Assembly (NCBI GenBank): GCA_002356515.1
Contig: AP017605.1
Span: forward strand, 5,131,020 to 5,195,019
DNA: 64,000 nt
Direction of reading: 5' to 3'
From: Mesorhizobium loti
Lineage (GTDB): Bacteria; Pseudomonadota; Alphaproteobacteria; Rhizobiales; Rhizobiaceae
Shown: positions 32,719-41,676 of the stretch, piece by piece
How the letters are laid out: each line of letters begins with the position of its first letter
Position numbering within the stretch: the stretch's first letter is position 1
Notes under the pieces: generated by a model
Databases searched by the model: none
What the model saw: the letters and a program-made list of their open reading frames with translations, nothing else
Told to the model about the DNA's origin: nothing
Translations under genes and position numbers: made by a program

Positions 32719-35700
32719 TTATTTGCGCGCCAGCAGCGCCCGCACCAGTTTTTCATCGACGGCGCCGGTCGCCGGCAGCTTGTTGTCGGTCTGGAAAGCG
32801 ATGATCGCGTTCTTGGTCTTCTCGCCCATGACGCCGTCGGCGCCGCCGGCATCGTAGCCGTTCTTGTTGAGGATGAGCTGGATGTTCTTGACCGCCTTCT
32901 TCATGTCGATGCCGGCGGTCGTCTGTGGCGTGCCTTCCTGCCATGATTCGGGAATGTCGGCCGAATTGGTCGCCGCATTGAGCGGCTTGGCCTTCCACAA
33001 TTCGGTCGCGGCACGCGCCCGCTCGAGCTGCTCGGGCCGCAGCGCGTTGGCGATCTCGTCGCGCTTGGCGGCCGCGTCCTTGTCGCCGGTCTTGGCGACG
33101 AGCGCGAACCATTTGTAGGATTCCTCGAGGTTCTGCTTCATGCCGACGCCCTTGGCGGCGAGGATGCCGAGATTGAACTGGCTGTCCTTGACGCCCAGAT
33201 CGGCGGCCTCCTGGAACCAGTGCGCGGCCGATTCATTGTCGGTCACGCCATCGGCGGCCATGGCGAACAGCACGGCCAGATTGTGCATGGCGCTGGCATT
33301 GCCCTGCTCGGCGGCGAGCTGGTACCAGGTCTTCGACTTCTTGATGTCGCGGGCGACGCCGATGCCCTTCTCATAGAAATTGCCGATGCGGTATTCGGCC
33401 GGCGCGAAACCGAGTTCCGCCGATTTCTCGTACCATTTGGCGGCTGCCGCCATGTCTTCCTTGACGCCGCGCGACTCGGCGTAGCGCGAGCCGATCTCGA
33501 ACAGCGCCTTGGCGTCGCCACCGGCGGCGGCATCGCGCAGCGCGGCCGGGCCGGCCTCGGCCGGAATGTCGAACTTGACCGTGGCTGCCGCAGGCGCATC
33601 CGCCGGCGCAACGGCGCCGGTGGTGTCCTTGGCGGTGGCCTCGTTGGTCGCCGTCGGCGCAGCCACGACCGGCTGGGCATCCGCATCCGTCGCTTGCGCA
33701 CCGCCGGTGACCGCGGCCGGCTCTGAAGCCGTCGCATCCATCGGGGTCGTAGCAATGGGCGCAGCTGGCGCCGGAGCGACCGAAGCGGTCGCATCGGAGC
33801 CAGTAGTGCTCGGGCCGGAAGAGGTGGCCGAAGCCGCAGGCGCCGCTGCGGGCCCTGCAACCGGCGCCGTATTCGCCATTGCATCCGTGTCCGACGGCAT
33901 GGCCATAACGGGCTGCGCCGCCATCTCGTCCTTGCTTGCCGGCGCCGACGGTTCGGCCTGCCTGACGGCACGGGCCGGTGCGCTGTCCGTCGCTGCCGGC
34001 TGGGTTTCCGCCTTCGGCTGGCTTGCCGTGTCGACGGACGCGGTTTGCACCGGCTGCGCGGCGACGATCGGCGCCGCGTCGTTGCTGGCCACCTGGGCGG
34101 GATCCGAGAGAAACGCCTTGCCGAGCTGCAGTCCGGCAAGCGCCAGCATGATCGCCGCCGCCGCCATCAGGATCGGCTTGCGTCGCGCCTTGAGCAGGTC
34201 ACCGATCCTGAGCGCCTTCACCGGCCCTTTCACCGTCGACTGGCGCTTCAAGGCGTCGGCCTCCGCGGCGGCGGCCTGTGCCGCACGCCGCGCGGCTGCG
34301 ATGAAATCCGATTTCGCGGCGTCGCTTTCGCTAGGCTTTGCCGGTTGCCCGCGCTCGTCGCGCACCCGCTTCATGATGGCATTGAGGTCGGGCGCGCCGG
34401 AGCCGGGCTCCAGCGGCCGGTTGGCCATTTTCGGGTCGAGCGGCTCGTCGAGGTCGACACTCGGTATATCGCTGCTCGGCGCCGAGCCGGCCAGCGGCGG
34501 AGTTTCCGCCGCCTTCTTGCCCTTGAAAGCGCGGGCCAGCCCGCCGAACATCGATTTGCGGCCCGCCGGCTGGTCTTTCTCGGCGATGGTGTCGGACCCG
34601 AGTGCGGCCATGGCGGCGGCGGCGGCGGCTTCCGCCGGCGAGCGAGTGCCCAAGTCACCACGCGGGTCGCTGCGCGTACCGAAATCGCCACGCGGCCCCG
34701 GCTCGTTGCCCAATATGGCGGCGGCCCGGCCGTCGAGGTCGGCCATGTCGCCGGTCAGCGGCATCGGTTCGTCGATATCCAGGGACGGCGCCTCGACAGC
34801 CATCTTGGCGGTCCGCGCGCGGCGCTTGCCGACGGCCTCGTCGTGGCGCGTGTCGAGCAGCTCGCTTACCGCCTCGGACGGTTCGCTGGTCTCCAGCGAA
34901 CCCAGCCTGTCGACGATCTTGAGCAGCGTGTCATGGATGGCTTCGAAGGTTCTCGAATTGCGCTCGTCGGAACGTCGCGTCAGCGTTTCCAGCGTCTTCA
35001 GATCCTGGGCGAGGCCGGAAACGGCTGACGCGTTGGCATTCGACCCGGCCAGCGAACGCACCGCGTTCTCGGCGGCTTCGCGTGCCGCGCCGAGGATGGA
35101 ATCGCGGGTGCCGGCCAGCGTCTTCTCGATTTCGTTGAGGCGCGGGCTGATGTCCTCGAATTCCGGCAGCGGGGTGCTCGGCCTGGAAAGATGGGCGGAC
35201 AGGCCGGCGACCTGCGCTTCCAGGCTGCGGATCAGCGCCGGATCGATGCCGGCCACCTGGGCCGCCGATGCGTCGAGCCGGCTGGAAATATCCTCGAGCC
35301 GGCTTTCCAGCCCACGGATCGCCGCTTCGCCGGCGGGATCGGGAGCGCGCGTCTCCATGCGCGTGGCGAGCGCGGTGAAGCGGGCATCGATGGCTTCCAT
35401 GATGCCGGCGCTGTCGATCTGCGGCGTCATGCGCTGGTCGAGCCGGTCGGCAACCTCGTCCAGACGGCGCTCCAGATCGCGGAACAGCATATTGCCCTGT
35501 TCGATGGCGTCGCCCTGGCGGCGTTCCATCATGCCGGACAGCACGTCGAAGCGCTGCTCAAGCCCTTGGAAGATATAGTCGGCATCGGGCATGGCCGGCG
35601 CCTGGTCGATCTTGTCGGCGATGAGGGTGATCTGTTTGGCCAGCCGTTCCATCGCCTGTTCGGGCAAATTGGCGCGGCCGGCGAGTTCGTCGACCCGGCT

Positions 35701-36831
35701 CGACAGCGTGCCCAGGCGATCCATGACCGCATTGCCGGGGTGGTCCTGGGCCACTTCCTCGATCTGCCGGGCGAGCGAGTCGATCCGCTTCTCAATACGT
35801 TCAAAGGCTTCGTGGTCGACCGAATTGGCCTGGGCCGCGACGGTCGAGGCTACGATGGCGCGGGAAATCTCGTCCAGCCGCTCGTCGATCATGGCAAGCG
35901 TGTCGCTGCCGCGATTGTCCTGCTGGCCCGCGAAGTGTTCGACGGCGCCGGCGAGCGTACGGACCTTTTCCTCGAGCGAGCGCAGCGACAGCGATTCCGG
36001 CAGATTGTTGACGGCATTGCTGATCTGCTCCAGGCGGTCGGTCAGGGCCGCAAGGGCGGGATCGTCGGAACGTTTGCGCTGGTCGGCGTCGACGCGGTCC
36101 TCGAAAGCTGTCCAGCGGCGGTCGAATTCGTCCCAGCGGCGGTCGACCTTCTGCACGCTCTCCTCGCGCGCCAGCGTGTCGAGCGCGGCCTTGACCTGCT
36201 CGAGCTCCAGCCGCAGCAGGTTGACGCTTCTGTCGTCGCTCTTCTCCGACAGCGTTTTGATGGCGCCGGAAAGCCGTTCGAATTCGACGCCGAGTTCGGC
36301 GCTGCCCTTGCCTGCCGCGCCGGGCTTGGCGTTCGCCTGGAAAGCGCGATCGATATCCTTGCGCAGCGCGTCGAATTCGCGCTGCAGGCCTGCTGTCATC
36401 TGGTGACGCAGCTCCTCGCGCATGCCGCGCAGTTCGCCAGCGATCTTGCCAACCATGGCGACGCTGTCTTCCTGGCCGCGCACGCGGTCGATGTCGCGGG
36501 CGATGGCCTGGTAGTTCTGGTCGAAGCCGGGGGCGGGTGCCGGGTTCTGTGGGCGCGGCGCCGGCTGCGGGTTCTCGTACCAGCGCTGCTGGGCGGTTGG
36601 TTGCGTGGCGGGATAACGCGGCTCCGCGGTGGGAGAGCGCGGATCGGGGGCTGGGTAGCGCGGATCGGCGCCATATTGGCGCGGAGCGGGACGTGCCGTC
36701 ACCTCCTCGCGGGTCTGCCCCAGTCGCTGTTCCAGCGTCTCCAGCGAGCGGTTCAATTGCTCGAGCGTGGTCTGCGGCCTGCGCTGCCTGCCGGCGTTGA
36801 GTGTGTCGAGATAGGACCGCTTGCTGTTCAT
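32719..36831 (-). CDS. podJ: PodJ-like polar organelle development protein
   Basis: A 1370-residue protein with the PodJ architecture. The N-terminus (MNSKRSYLDTLNAGRQRRPQ) is followed by a long, largely coiled-coil cytoplasmic region (about 20-650), a Pro/Ala-rich acidic stretch, a membrane helix near residues 885-905 (ILMAAAAIMLALAGLQLG), a Thr/Ala/Pro-rich periplasmic linker, Sel1-type repeats at about 1095-1260 and a peptidoglycan-binding domain at about 1305-1370 (NIQLILNKNGYDAGGADGVMG). PodJ organises a cell pole and pilus or flagellar assembly in Caulobacter and growth-pole transition in Agrobacterium, which fits the Tad pilus locus in this window. Longer than Caulobacter PodJ (about 970). 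Confidence 0.82.
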   Translation of the reverse strand: MNSKRSYLDTLNAGRQRRPQTTLEQLNRSLETLEQRLGQTREEVTARPAPRQYGADPRYPAPDPRSPTAEPRYPATQPTAQQRWYENPQPAPRPQNPAPAPGFDQNYQAIARDIDRVRGQEDSVAMVGKIAGELRGMREELRHQMTAGLQREFDALRKDIDRAFQANAKPGAAGKGSAELGVEFERLSGAIKTLSEKSDDRSVNLLRLELEQVKAALDTLAREESVQKVDRRWDEFDRRWTAFEDRVDADQRKRSDDPALAALTDRLEQISNAVNNLPESLSLRSLEEKVRTLAGAVEHFAGQQDNRGSDTLAMIDERLDEISRAIVASTVAAQANSVDHEAFERIEKRIDSLARQIEEVAQDHPGNAVMDRLGTLSSRVDELAGRANLPEQAMERLAKQITLIADKIDQAPAMPDADYIFQGLEQRFDVLSGMMERRQGDAIEQGNMLFRDLERRLDEVADRLDQRMTPQIDSAGIMEAIDARFTALATRMETRAPDPAGEAAIRGLESRLEDISSRLDASAAQVAGIDPALIRSLEAQVAGLSAHLSRPSTPLPEFEDISPRLNEIEKTLAGTRDSILGAAREAAENAVRSLAGSNANASAVSGLAQDLKTLETLTRRSDERNSRTFEAIHDTLLKIVDRLGSLETSEPSEAVSELLDTRHDEAVGKRRARTAKMAVEAPSLDIDEPMPLTGDMADLDGRAAAILGNEPGPRGDFGTRSDPRGDLGTRSPAEAAAAAAMAALGSDTIAEKDQPAGRKSMFGGLARAFKGKKAAETPPLAGSAPSSDIPSVDLDEPLDPKMANRPLEPGSGAPDLNAIMKRVRDERGQPAKPSESDAAKSDFIAAARRAAQAAAAEADALKRQSTVKGPVKALRIGDLLKARRKPILMAAAAIMLALAGLQLGKAFLSDPAQVASNDAAPIVAAQPVQTASVDTASQPKAETQPAATDSAPARAVRQAEPSAPASKDEMAAQPVMAMPSDTDAMANTAPVAGPAAAPAASATSSGPSTTGSDATASVAPAPAAPIATTPMDATASEPAAVTGGAQATDADAQPVVAAPTATNEATAKDTTGAVAPADAPAAATVKFDIPAEAGPAALRDAAAGGDAKALFEIGSRYAESRGVKEDMAAAAKWYEKSAELGFAPAEYRIGNFYEKGIGVARDIKKSKTWYQLAAEQGNASAMHNLAVLFAMAADGVTDNESAAHWFQEAADLGVKDSQFNLGILAAKGVGMKQNLEESYKWFALVAKTGDKDAAAKRDEIANALRPEQLERARAATELWKAKPLNAATNSADIPESWQEGTPQTTAGIDMKKAVKNIQLILNKNGYDAGGADGVMGEKTKNAIIAFQTDNKLPATGAVDEKLVRALLARK

Positions 36832-37285
36832 CGGTGCGTCCGTCTTTCAGATTGGCCGGCTTGCGACCAGCTCCCCAAGTCCCTGCCGGAACGAAGGCGA
36901 CCGCGCTGCCACGGTGGAAGACGAGCTTCCCGGGGTTTCACCCGCGCTCCGAAAAACCGTGAAAAATTCGATACAGGATAAACACGGGTAGCCGACGCGC
37001 CCACATTTCCCCCAACGTGGTAAACAACGCGTTAACCAAGCTTAAGAAGTTGCAAGGAAGTTGGCTGTCGGCGTCCGCGCTGCGGCATAAAGCACCTTCT
37101 CAGAACGCCCCTTGCGTCATGAGGCGGCTATCGGTATAGAATTGACGTAAACGTAAAAGGCGCATTTGAGTGTGCTGTTTGCGATTTTGTTTGTCGAAAC
37201 CACGGCCGGAAGCACGCCCCCGCTTCCAGTCAGGCGACGCATGGTCCAGGACCGCGACGCCACCAGACGGGGAAAGCCAGTGACC
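36832..37285. other. Regulatory gap between podJ-like gene and merR
   Basis: A 454-base stretch without a convincing gene. It holds a TAAA-N7-TTAACC site at 37021-37036 (seven of eight matches to the CtrA consensus) on the podJ side, an adjacent TTAACCAAGCTTAAG with a central HindIII-like palindrome, and the TTGACGTAAACGTAAA operator described separately on the merR side. The rest shows nothing I can name. Confidence 0.45.
37142..37157 (+). promoter_or_regulatory. Candidate MerR-type operator upstream of merR
   Basis: TTGACGTAAACGTAAA lies about 130 bases before the merR start. It matches 13 of 16 bases of the operator before the acyl-CoA dehydrogenase operon at 38475, suggesting that the MerR protein regulates both its own gene and the operon. 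LiuR-type MerR regulators of branched-chain and fatty acid degradation are known to use similar TTNACGT-type palindromes. Confidence 0.6.
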
Positions 37286-37744
37286 ATGAAGCTTATCTCG
37301 GCCGGCGAGACCGCGGCCAATACCAATAATGTATCTGTCGAAGCCGGTGAGGATCTCGCTCGCATCGGCGAAATGGCGAAGAAGTATGGTGTGACGCTGC
37401 GCACGCTGCGTTTCTACGAAGACAAGGGCCTGCTCAACCCGCAGCGTGACGGTTCGACCCGTCTCTACACGCGCCGCGACAAGGCCAGGCTGAAGTTGAT
37501 CCTGCTCGGCCGCAAGGTCGGGTTCTCGCTGCGCGACGTCAAGCAGATGATGGATCTCTACGATCCGACCGGTTCCAACACCAAGCAACTGCGGTTGGCG
37601 CTGGACAAGTCGGAGAAGCAGCTTGCCCGCCTGCAGAAGCAGCGGGCGCTGATCGACGATGCCATCAACGAGCTCTCCGGCTCGATGTCGGCGGTGCGCC
37701 AGATGTTGGCCGAGCGCACGGCGCAGGCGAGCGTCGCGAGCTAA
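37286..37744 (+). CDS. MerR family regulator (LiuR-like)
   Basis: A 152-residue regulator. The N-terminal MerR helix-turn-helix is clear from about residue 25 (RIGEMAKKYGVTLRTLRFYEDKGLLNPQRDGSTRLYTRRDKARL), followed by the coiled-coil dimerisation helix (QLRLALDKSEKQLARLQKQRALIDDAINELSGSM). There is no C-terminal metal-binding cysteine cluster, so it senses something other than metals. The ATG at 37286 is preferred, with GGGGAAAG upstream; an ATG at 37241 is possible. The shared operator and its position beside acyl-CoA dehydrogenase genes make regulation of acyl-CoA catabolism likely. A strong terminator follows. Confidence 0.88.
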   Translation: MKLISAGETAANTNNVSVEAGEDLARIGEMAKKYGVTLRTLRFYEDKGLLNPQRDGSTRLYTRRDKARLKLILLGRKVGFSLRDVKQMMDLYDPTGSNTKQLRLALDKSEKQLARLQKQRALIDDAINELSGSMSAVRQMLAERTAQASVAS

Positions 37745-37770
37745 ACAAGTCTGCTGAACTTCTGACGATC

Positions 37771-37801
37771 AAAGCCGCGTGGCTCTGCTGCGCGGCTTTT
37801 T
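37771..37801 (+). terminator. Rho-independent terminator of merR
   Basis: AAAGCCGCG at 37771-37779 pairs with CGCGGCTTT at 37791-37799, then a T run. It lies 27 bases past the merR stop and 30 bases before the convergent hypothetical gene. Confidence 0.85.
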
Positions 37802-37830
37802 CTATGGTTCAGGTCAGCGCGGCTCCCGCT

Positions 37831-38379
37831 TCAGGATGCCTGCGTCTGAGAGCTGCTGATCCGCAAGCCGGCTGTACCCGCAGCCTCAAGAAGCGCGAGC
37901 AAACTCCAGAATGCGTCGGGAGAAGCCGTTCCGAAGTCCACGCTCAGCGCCTTGGGCCGGATGGAAAGCGAATGGATGATGTTGCCGAACTCGGCGCCCT
38001 CCACGTAACGCTCGTCATCGGGGTCGAACCAGTGCTGGAACCAGGCCCCTATCTGGTCGAGTGGAGACGCCGCGAGCGTGTGATGGATCACGACATCATT
38101 CCATTGCAACTGCTCGATCAGCAGTTCGGCGAGTCCAAGCCGACCCGATATCGGCTCGAACGTGACGAAATCCGGCTGAAGTTCCGCAGGCTCGACCTGT
38201 CCGTCACTCTTAATAAAGTCGACGCAACAAAGCCCCCGAAAGAGCCCGCTCTCCTCGCCGATCTGGAATTTTACTTCCGCTGACCCCTGGATGCAGTTCC
38301 GCCGTTGCTCTTCGACGAACACCCGGAACTGATCCAAATAGTGGCTCTGAATGCTGATTATGAATGCGGCAGGGTTCAT
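37831..38379 (-). CDS. Hypothetical protein
   Basis: A 182-residue acidic, soluble-looking protein without signal peptide or membrane helix. It starts MNPAAFIISIQSHYLDQFRVFVEEQ and contains alternating hydrophobic strands (SAEVKFQIG, GLCCVDFIK) and LAELLIEQLQWNDVVIHHTLA. I do not recognise the family. The minus-strand reading is preferred to the overlapping plus-strand frame, which is rich in Arg and Pro and shows no structured pattern. The stretch is less GC-rich than its neighbours, and it breaks up the merR-to-operon spacing, so it may be a later insertion. The start has no clear ribosome-binding site. Confidence 0.55.
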   Translation of the reverse strand: MNPAAFIISIQSHYLDQFRVFVEEQRRNCIQGSAEVKFQIGEESGLFRGLCCVDFIKSDGQVEPAELQPDFVTFEPISGRLGLAELLIEQLQWNDVVIHHTLAASPLDQIGAWFQHWFDPDDERYVEGAEFGNIIHSLSIRPKALSVDFGTASPDAFWSLLALLEAAGTAGLRISSSQTQAS

Positions 38380-38473
38380 TCAACGAAATTGCCTCGCCGC
38401 GAACGGATCGACAAGCGGCCTTTTGGAAATCCCGATCGGCTAGAGGCTGTCAAAATTTTCTTCGACACAAAGA

Positions 38474-38497
38474 ATTGACGTTTACGCAAACGTCAAT
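38474..38497 (+). promoter_or_regulatory. Palindromic operator before the acyl-CoA degradation operon
   Basis: A perfect ten-base inverted repeat, ATTGACGTTT at 38474-38483 and AAACGTCAAT at 38488-38497, with an ACGC spacer. It stands 84 bases before the start of the first acyl-CoA dehydrogenase gene and is closely related to the site upstream of merR at 37142. Confidence 0.7.
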
Positions 38498-38580
38498 ATT
38501 TGCTATTGCGGCTTCGACATTGGCCCGCTTGCCGCGCACGGCTTGATTTCGGGGCCTAATCCGCATGGTGGAGGAAAAGC

Positions 38581-40371
38581 ATGCCGATCTACAGGGCCCC
38601 GGTCCAGGACACGCTGTTCGTGCTCAACGAGGTGCTGGGCTATCAGCGCTATTCCAACCTTCCCGGATTTGCCGACGCCACGCCCGACGTGCTGGAGGCG
38701 ATCCTCGCCGAGGGCGCCAAGCTCGCCGAGAACGTCATGCATCCGCTCAACCGTGTCGGCGACATGGAAGGCTGTGTGCGCCACGACGACGGCTCGGTGA
38801 CGACGCCGAAAGGTTTTAAGGAAGCCTTCGACCATTATCGCGAGGGCGGCTGGATGGGGCTGGCGGCGCCGGTCGAGTTCGGTGGTCAGGGGTTGCCCTA
38901 CATGGTGCACCAGGCGGTCTCCGAATACATGGTCTCGGCCAACATGGCGCTGATGATGTATCCCGGCCTGACCCAGGGCGCGATCGCGGCGATCATCACC
39001 CACGGCACCGACGACCAGAAGGCGACCTGGCTGCCGAAGCTGGTCGAGGGTGCCTGGACCGGCACCATGAATCTGACCGAGCCGCATTGCGGCACCGACC
39101 TCGGCCTGCTGCGCACCAAGGCCGTGCCGAACGGCAATGGTACCTACAGGATTTCAGGCCAGAAGATATTCATCTCGGCCGGCGAGCATGACATGTCGGA
39201 TAACATCGTCCATCTGGTGCTGGCCCGCATCGAGGGCGCGCCGGAAGGCGTCAAGGGCATTTCGCTGTTCATCGTGCCGAAGCTCAAGCTCGATGCTTCG
39301 GGCAATCCGGGCGAGCGCAACACGCTCTCCTGCGGCTCGATCGAGGAGAAGATGGGCATCCACGGCAATTCGACCTGCGTCATGAACTATGACGAGGCTG
39401 AAGGCACGCTGCTCGGTGAGGAGAATGGCGGCCTCAAGGCGATGTTCACGATGATGAACGAGGCGAGGCTCGGTGTCGCCTTGCAGGGGCTGTCGATCTC
39501 CGAAATTGCCTACCAGAATGCCGTTTCCTACGCCAAGGACCGGTTGCAAGGCCGTTCCCTGTCGGGGCCGAAGGCACCGGACAAGAAGGCTGACCCGATC
39601 ATCGTCCATCCCGACATCCGCCGCTCGCTGATGACCATGAAGGCGTTCAACGAGGCCGGCCGCGCGCTGGCCTTGTGGACGGCGATCAAGTCCGACATCG
39701 CGCATCGTTCCCCCGACGACAAGGACCGACAGGCCGCCGAGGACTACACAGGCCTGATGACCCCGGTGGTCAAGGGCGTGTTCACCGACAAGGGCTTCGA
39801 CCACGCCGTCATGGCCCAGCAGGTGTTCGGCGGCCACGGCTATATCGAAGAGCACGGCATGAGCCAGTTCGTGCGCGATGCCCGTATCGCCATGATCTAT
39901 GAGGGCGCCAACGGCATCCAGGCGCTCGACCTCGTCGGCCGCAAGCTCGGCCTGAATGGCGGCCGCGCCATCCAGGCTTTCTTCAAGGAGGTCGGTGAAT
40001 TCTGCGAGGAAAACCGTGCCGACGAGAAGATGACGCCGTTCACCAAGGGGTTGAAGAAGGGCCTCAACGATCTGCAGGCGGCGACCATGTGGCTGGTGCA
40101 GAACGGCATGGCCAAACCCGACAATGCCGGTGCGGCCTCGACCGACTACATGCATCTCTTCGGCCTTGTCGCGCTGGGCTACATGTGGGCGCAGATGGCC
40201 AAGGCAGCACAAGGCAAGACCGGCGCCAACGGCTCCCAGCCCTTCTACGACAACAAGGTGGTGACGGCGCGCTTCTTCATGGAGCGGATCATGCCGGAGA
40301 CGTCGGCGCATCTTGCCCGTATTTCGAGTGGCTCGGACACGCTGATGGCCCTGCCGGCGGAAGCGTTCTAA
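38581..40371 (+). CDS. Acyl-CoA dehydrogenase (long FadE/DmdC-type)
   Basis: A 596-residue FAD enzyme that introduces the alpha-beta double bond into acyl-CoA. It has the acyl-CoA dehydrogenase core (about 80-460: GTMNLTEPHCGTDLGLLRTKA, MNEARLGVALQGLSISEIAYQNAV, QVFGGHGYIEEHGMSQFVRDARIAMIYEGANGIQALDLVGRKL) and the C-terminal extension of the long DmdC-like subgroup. The catalytic base is expected in IYEGANG. The chain-length preference cannot be told. It is the first gene of the operon behind the MerR-type operator, with a GAGG-like ribosome-binding site before the ATG. Confidence 0.93.
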   Translation: MPIYRAPVQDTLFVLNEVLGYQRYSNLPGFADATPDVLEAILAEGAKLAENVMHPLNRVGDMEGCVRHDDGSVTTPKGFKEAFDHYREGGWMGLAAPVEFGGQGLPYMVHQAVSEYMVSANMALMMYPGLTQGAIAAIITHGTDDQKATWLPKLVEGAWTGTMNLTEPHCGTDLGLLRTKAVPNGNGTYRISGQKIFISAGEHDMSDNIVHLVLARIEGAPEGVKGISLFIVPKLKLDASGNPGERNTLSCGSIEEKMGIHGNSTCVMNYDEAEGTLLGEENGGLKAMFTMMNEARLGVALQGLSISEIAYQNAVSYAKDRLQGRSLSGPKAPDKKADPIIVHPDIRRSLMTMKAFNEAGRALALWTAIKSDIAHRSPDDKDRQAAEDYTGLMTPVVKGVFTDKGFDHAVMAQQVFGGHGYIEEHGMSQFVRDARIAMIYEGANGIQALDLVGRKLGLNGGRAIQAFFKEVGEFCEENRADEKMTPFTKGLKKGLNDLQAATMWLVQNGMAKPDNAGAASTDYMHLFGLVALGYMWAQMAKAAQGKTGANGSQPFYDNKVVTARFFMERIMPETSAHLARISSGSDTLMALPAEAF

Positions 40372-40380
40372 AGATGGTTG

Positions 40381-40437
40381 CCCTCTCCCTCGAGGGGAGG
40401 GTCGGTTGAGGCCTGCGTGACGTGCGCCGGCCTCAAC
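40381..40437. repeat. Two small hairpins between the dehydrogenase genes
   Basis: A CCCTC/GAGGG hairpin at 40381-40401 is followed by a nine-base inverted repeat, GTTGAGGCC at 40405-40413 and GGCCTCAAC at 40429-40437. They fill the only gap of about 100 bases inside the operon and may set relative expression by processing or partial termination. Confidence 0.6.
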
Positions 40438-40473
40438 TCCGACGATGCGCTCTGGGAGGAGTATCATATCCAC

Positions 40474-41643
40474 ATGACCAACCCCGCCGAAATCCTTGGC
40501 CTCCCCAAACCCGCCTGGGCGGCGGACGAGGTCGGCATGCTCTACGACATGGCGACCCGCTTCATGTCGGAGGAGATCGCACCGCGCTACGACGAGTTCG
40601 AGAAGAACGAGATGGTCGATCGCGAGAGCTGGCTGAAGGCGGGTGCTGCCGGTCTGCTCTGCGCGTCGATGCCGGAGGAATATGGCGGTTCCGGCGGCAC
40701 CTTCGCGCATGAGAGCGCCATCATCGAGGCGATCGGCCATGTCGGCGTCGACGGTTTTGGCATCGGCCTGCATAATTCGATCGTCGCGCCCTACATCCTC
40801 CACTACGGCTCCGAGGAGCAGAAGAAGAAGTGGCTGCCGAAGCTCGCCACCGGCGAGCTGATCGGCGCCATCGCCATGACCGAGCCGGGCGCCGGTTCCG
40901 ACCTGCAGGGCGTCAAGACGCGGGCGGAGAAGGACGGCAATCAGTACAAGGTCAACGGCTCCAAGACCTTCATCACCAACGGCCAGCTCGCCAACTTCAT
41001 CATCGTCGTCACCAAGACCGATCCGGAAAAGGGCGCCAAGGGCACCTCGCTGATCGTCGTCGAGACCGACGAGGTCGAGGGTTTCGAGCGCGGCCGCAAC
41101 CTCGACAAGATTGGGCTCAAGGCCAACGACACGTCGGAACTGTTCTTCAACGACGTGCGCGTGCCGACATCCAACCTGCTCGGCCACGAAGAAGGCCAGG
41201 GCTTCATCCAGCTGATGCAGCAATTGCCGCAGGAGCGGCTGCAAATCGGCACTGGCGCCATCGCCATGATCGAGCGGGCGCTGGCGCTGACCATCGACTA
41301 CGTCAAGGAGCGCAAGGCCTTCGGCAAGGCGATCATCGACTTCCAGAACACCCAGTTCAAGCTCGCCGAGCTGAAGACCGAGGCGACGATCGGCCGCGTC
41401 TTCTACAATGACTGCGTCACCCGCCACATCAATGGCGGGCTCGATCCGGTGACGGCGTCGATGGCGAAATATTGGCTCTCCGACCTGCAGGGCAAAGTCG
41501 TCGACGAATGCCTTCAATTGCATGGCGGCTATGGTTACATGAATGAATACCCGATCGCCCGCATGTTCCGCGACGCTCGCGTCCAGCGCATCTACGGCGG
41601 CACCAACGAGATCATGAAATTGCTGATCGGACGCTCGCTCTGA
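40474..41643 (+). CDS. Acyl-CoA dehydrogenase (short form)
   Basis: A 389-residue FAD-dependent acyl-CoA dehydrogenase of normal length. Family signatures are present: AIAMTEPGAGSDLQGVKTRA near residue 130, the SKTFITNG segment, RKAFGKAIIDFQNTQFKLAEL, and the C-terminal LQLHGGYGYMNEYPIARMFRDARVQRIYGGTNEIMK, where the Glu in GGTNE is the probable catalytic base. ATG at 40474 is preceded by GGAGGAG at slightly long spacing; the frame is open upstream but unlike the family. With the preceding long enzyme it gives the operon two substrate ranges. Confidence 0.95.
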   Translation: MTNPAEILGLPKPAWAADEVGMLYDMATRFMSEEIAPRYDEFEKNEMVDRESWLKAGAAGLLCASMPEEYGGSGGTFAHESAIIEAIGHVGVDGFGIGLHNSIVAPYILHYGSEEQKKKWLPKLATGELIGAIAMTEPGAGSDLQGVKTRAEKDGNQYKVNGSKTFITNGQLANFIIVVTKTDPEKGAKGTSLIVVETDEVEGFERGRNLDKIGLKANDTSELFFNDVRVPTSNLLGHEEGQGFIQLMQQLPQERLQIGTGAIAMIERALALTIDYVKERKAFGKAIIDFQNTQFKLAELKTEATIGRVFYNDCVTRHINGGLDPVTASMAKYWLSDLQGKVVDECLQLHGGYGYMNEYPIARMFRDARVQRIYGGTNEIMKLLIGRSL

Positions 41644-41676
41644 GAGTGGCGACCGGCAAACCCAAGGAGCACGAAA

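Noticed and set aside
33509..36981. Long plus-strand frames (689 and 596 codons) opposite the podJ-like gene
   Set aside because: They overlap each other and the minus-strand gene, whose coiled-coil, Sel1 and peptidoglycan-binding domains are convincing. The plus-strand products are low-complexity Ala/Ser/Arg sequences.
36913..37036. TTAACCAAGCTTAAG as a CtrA site
   Set aside because: The spacing between the TTAA halves is six and not seven bases; only the overlapping TAAA-N7-TTAACC reading fits, and it is noted under the intergenic entry.
37804..38283. Plus-strand frame of 159 codons opposite the hypothetical gene
   Set aside because: Arg/Pro-rich with no secondary-structure rhythm; it also starts just inside the merR terminator zone. 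The minus-strand frame looks more like a folded protein.
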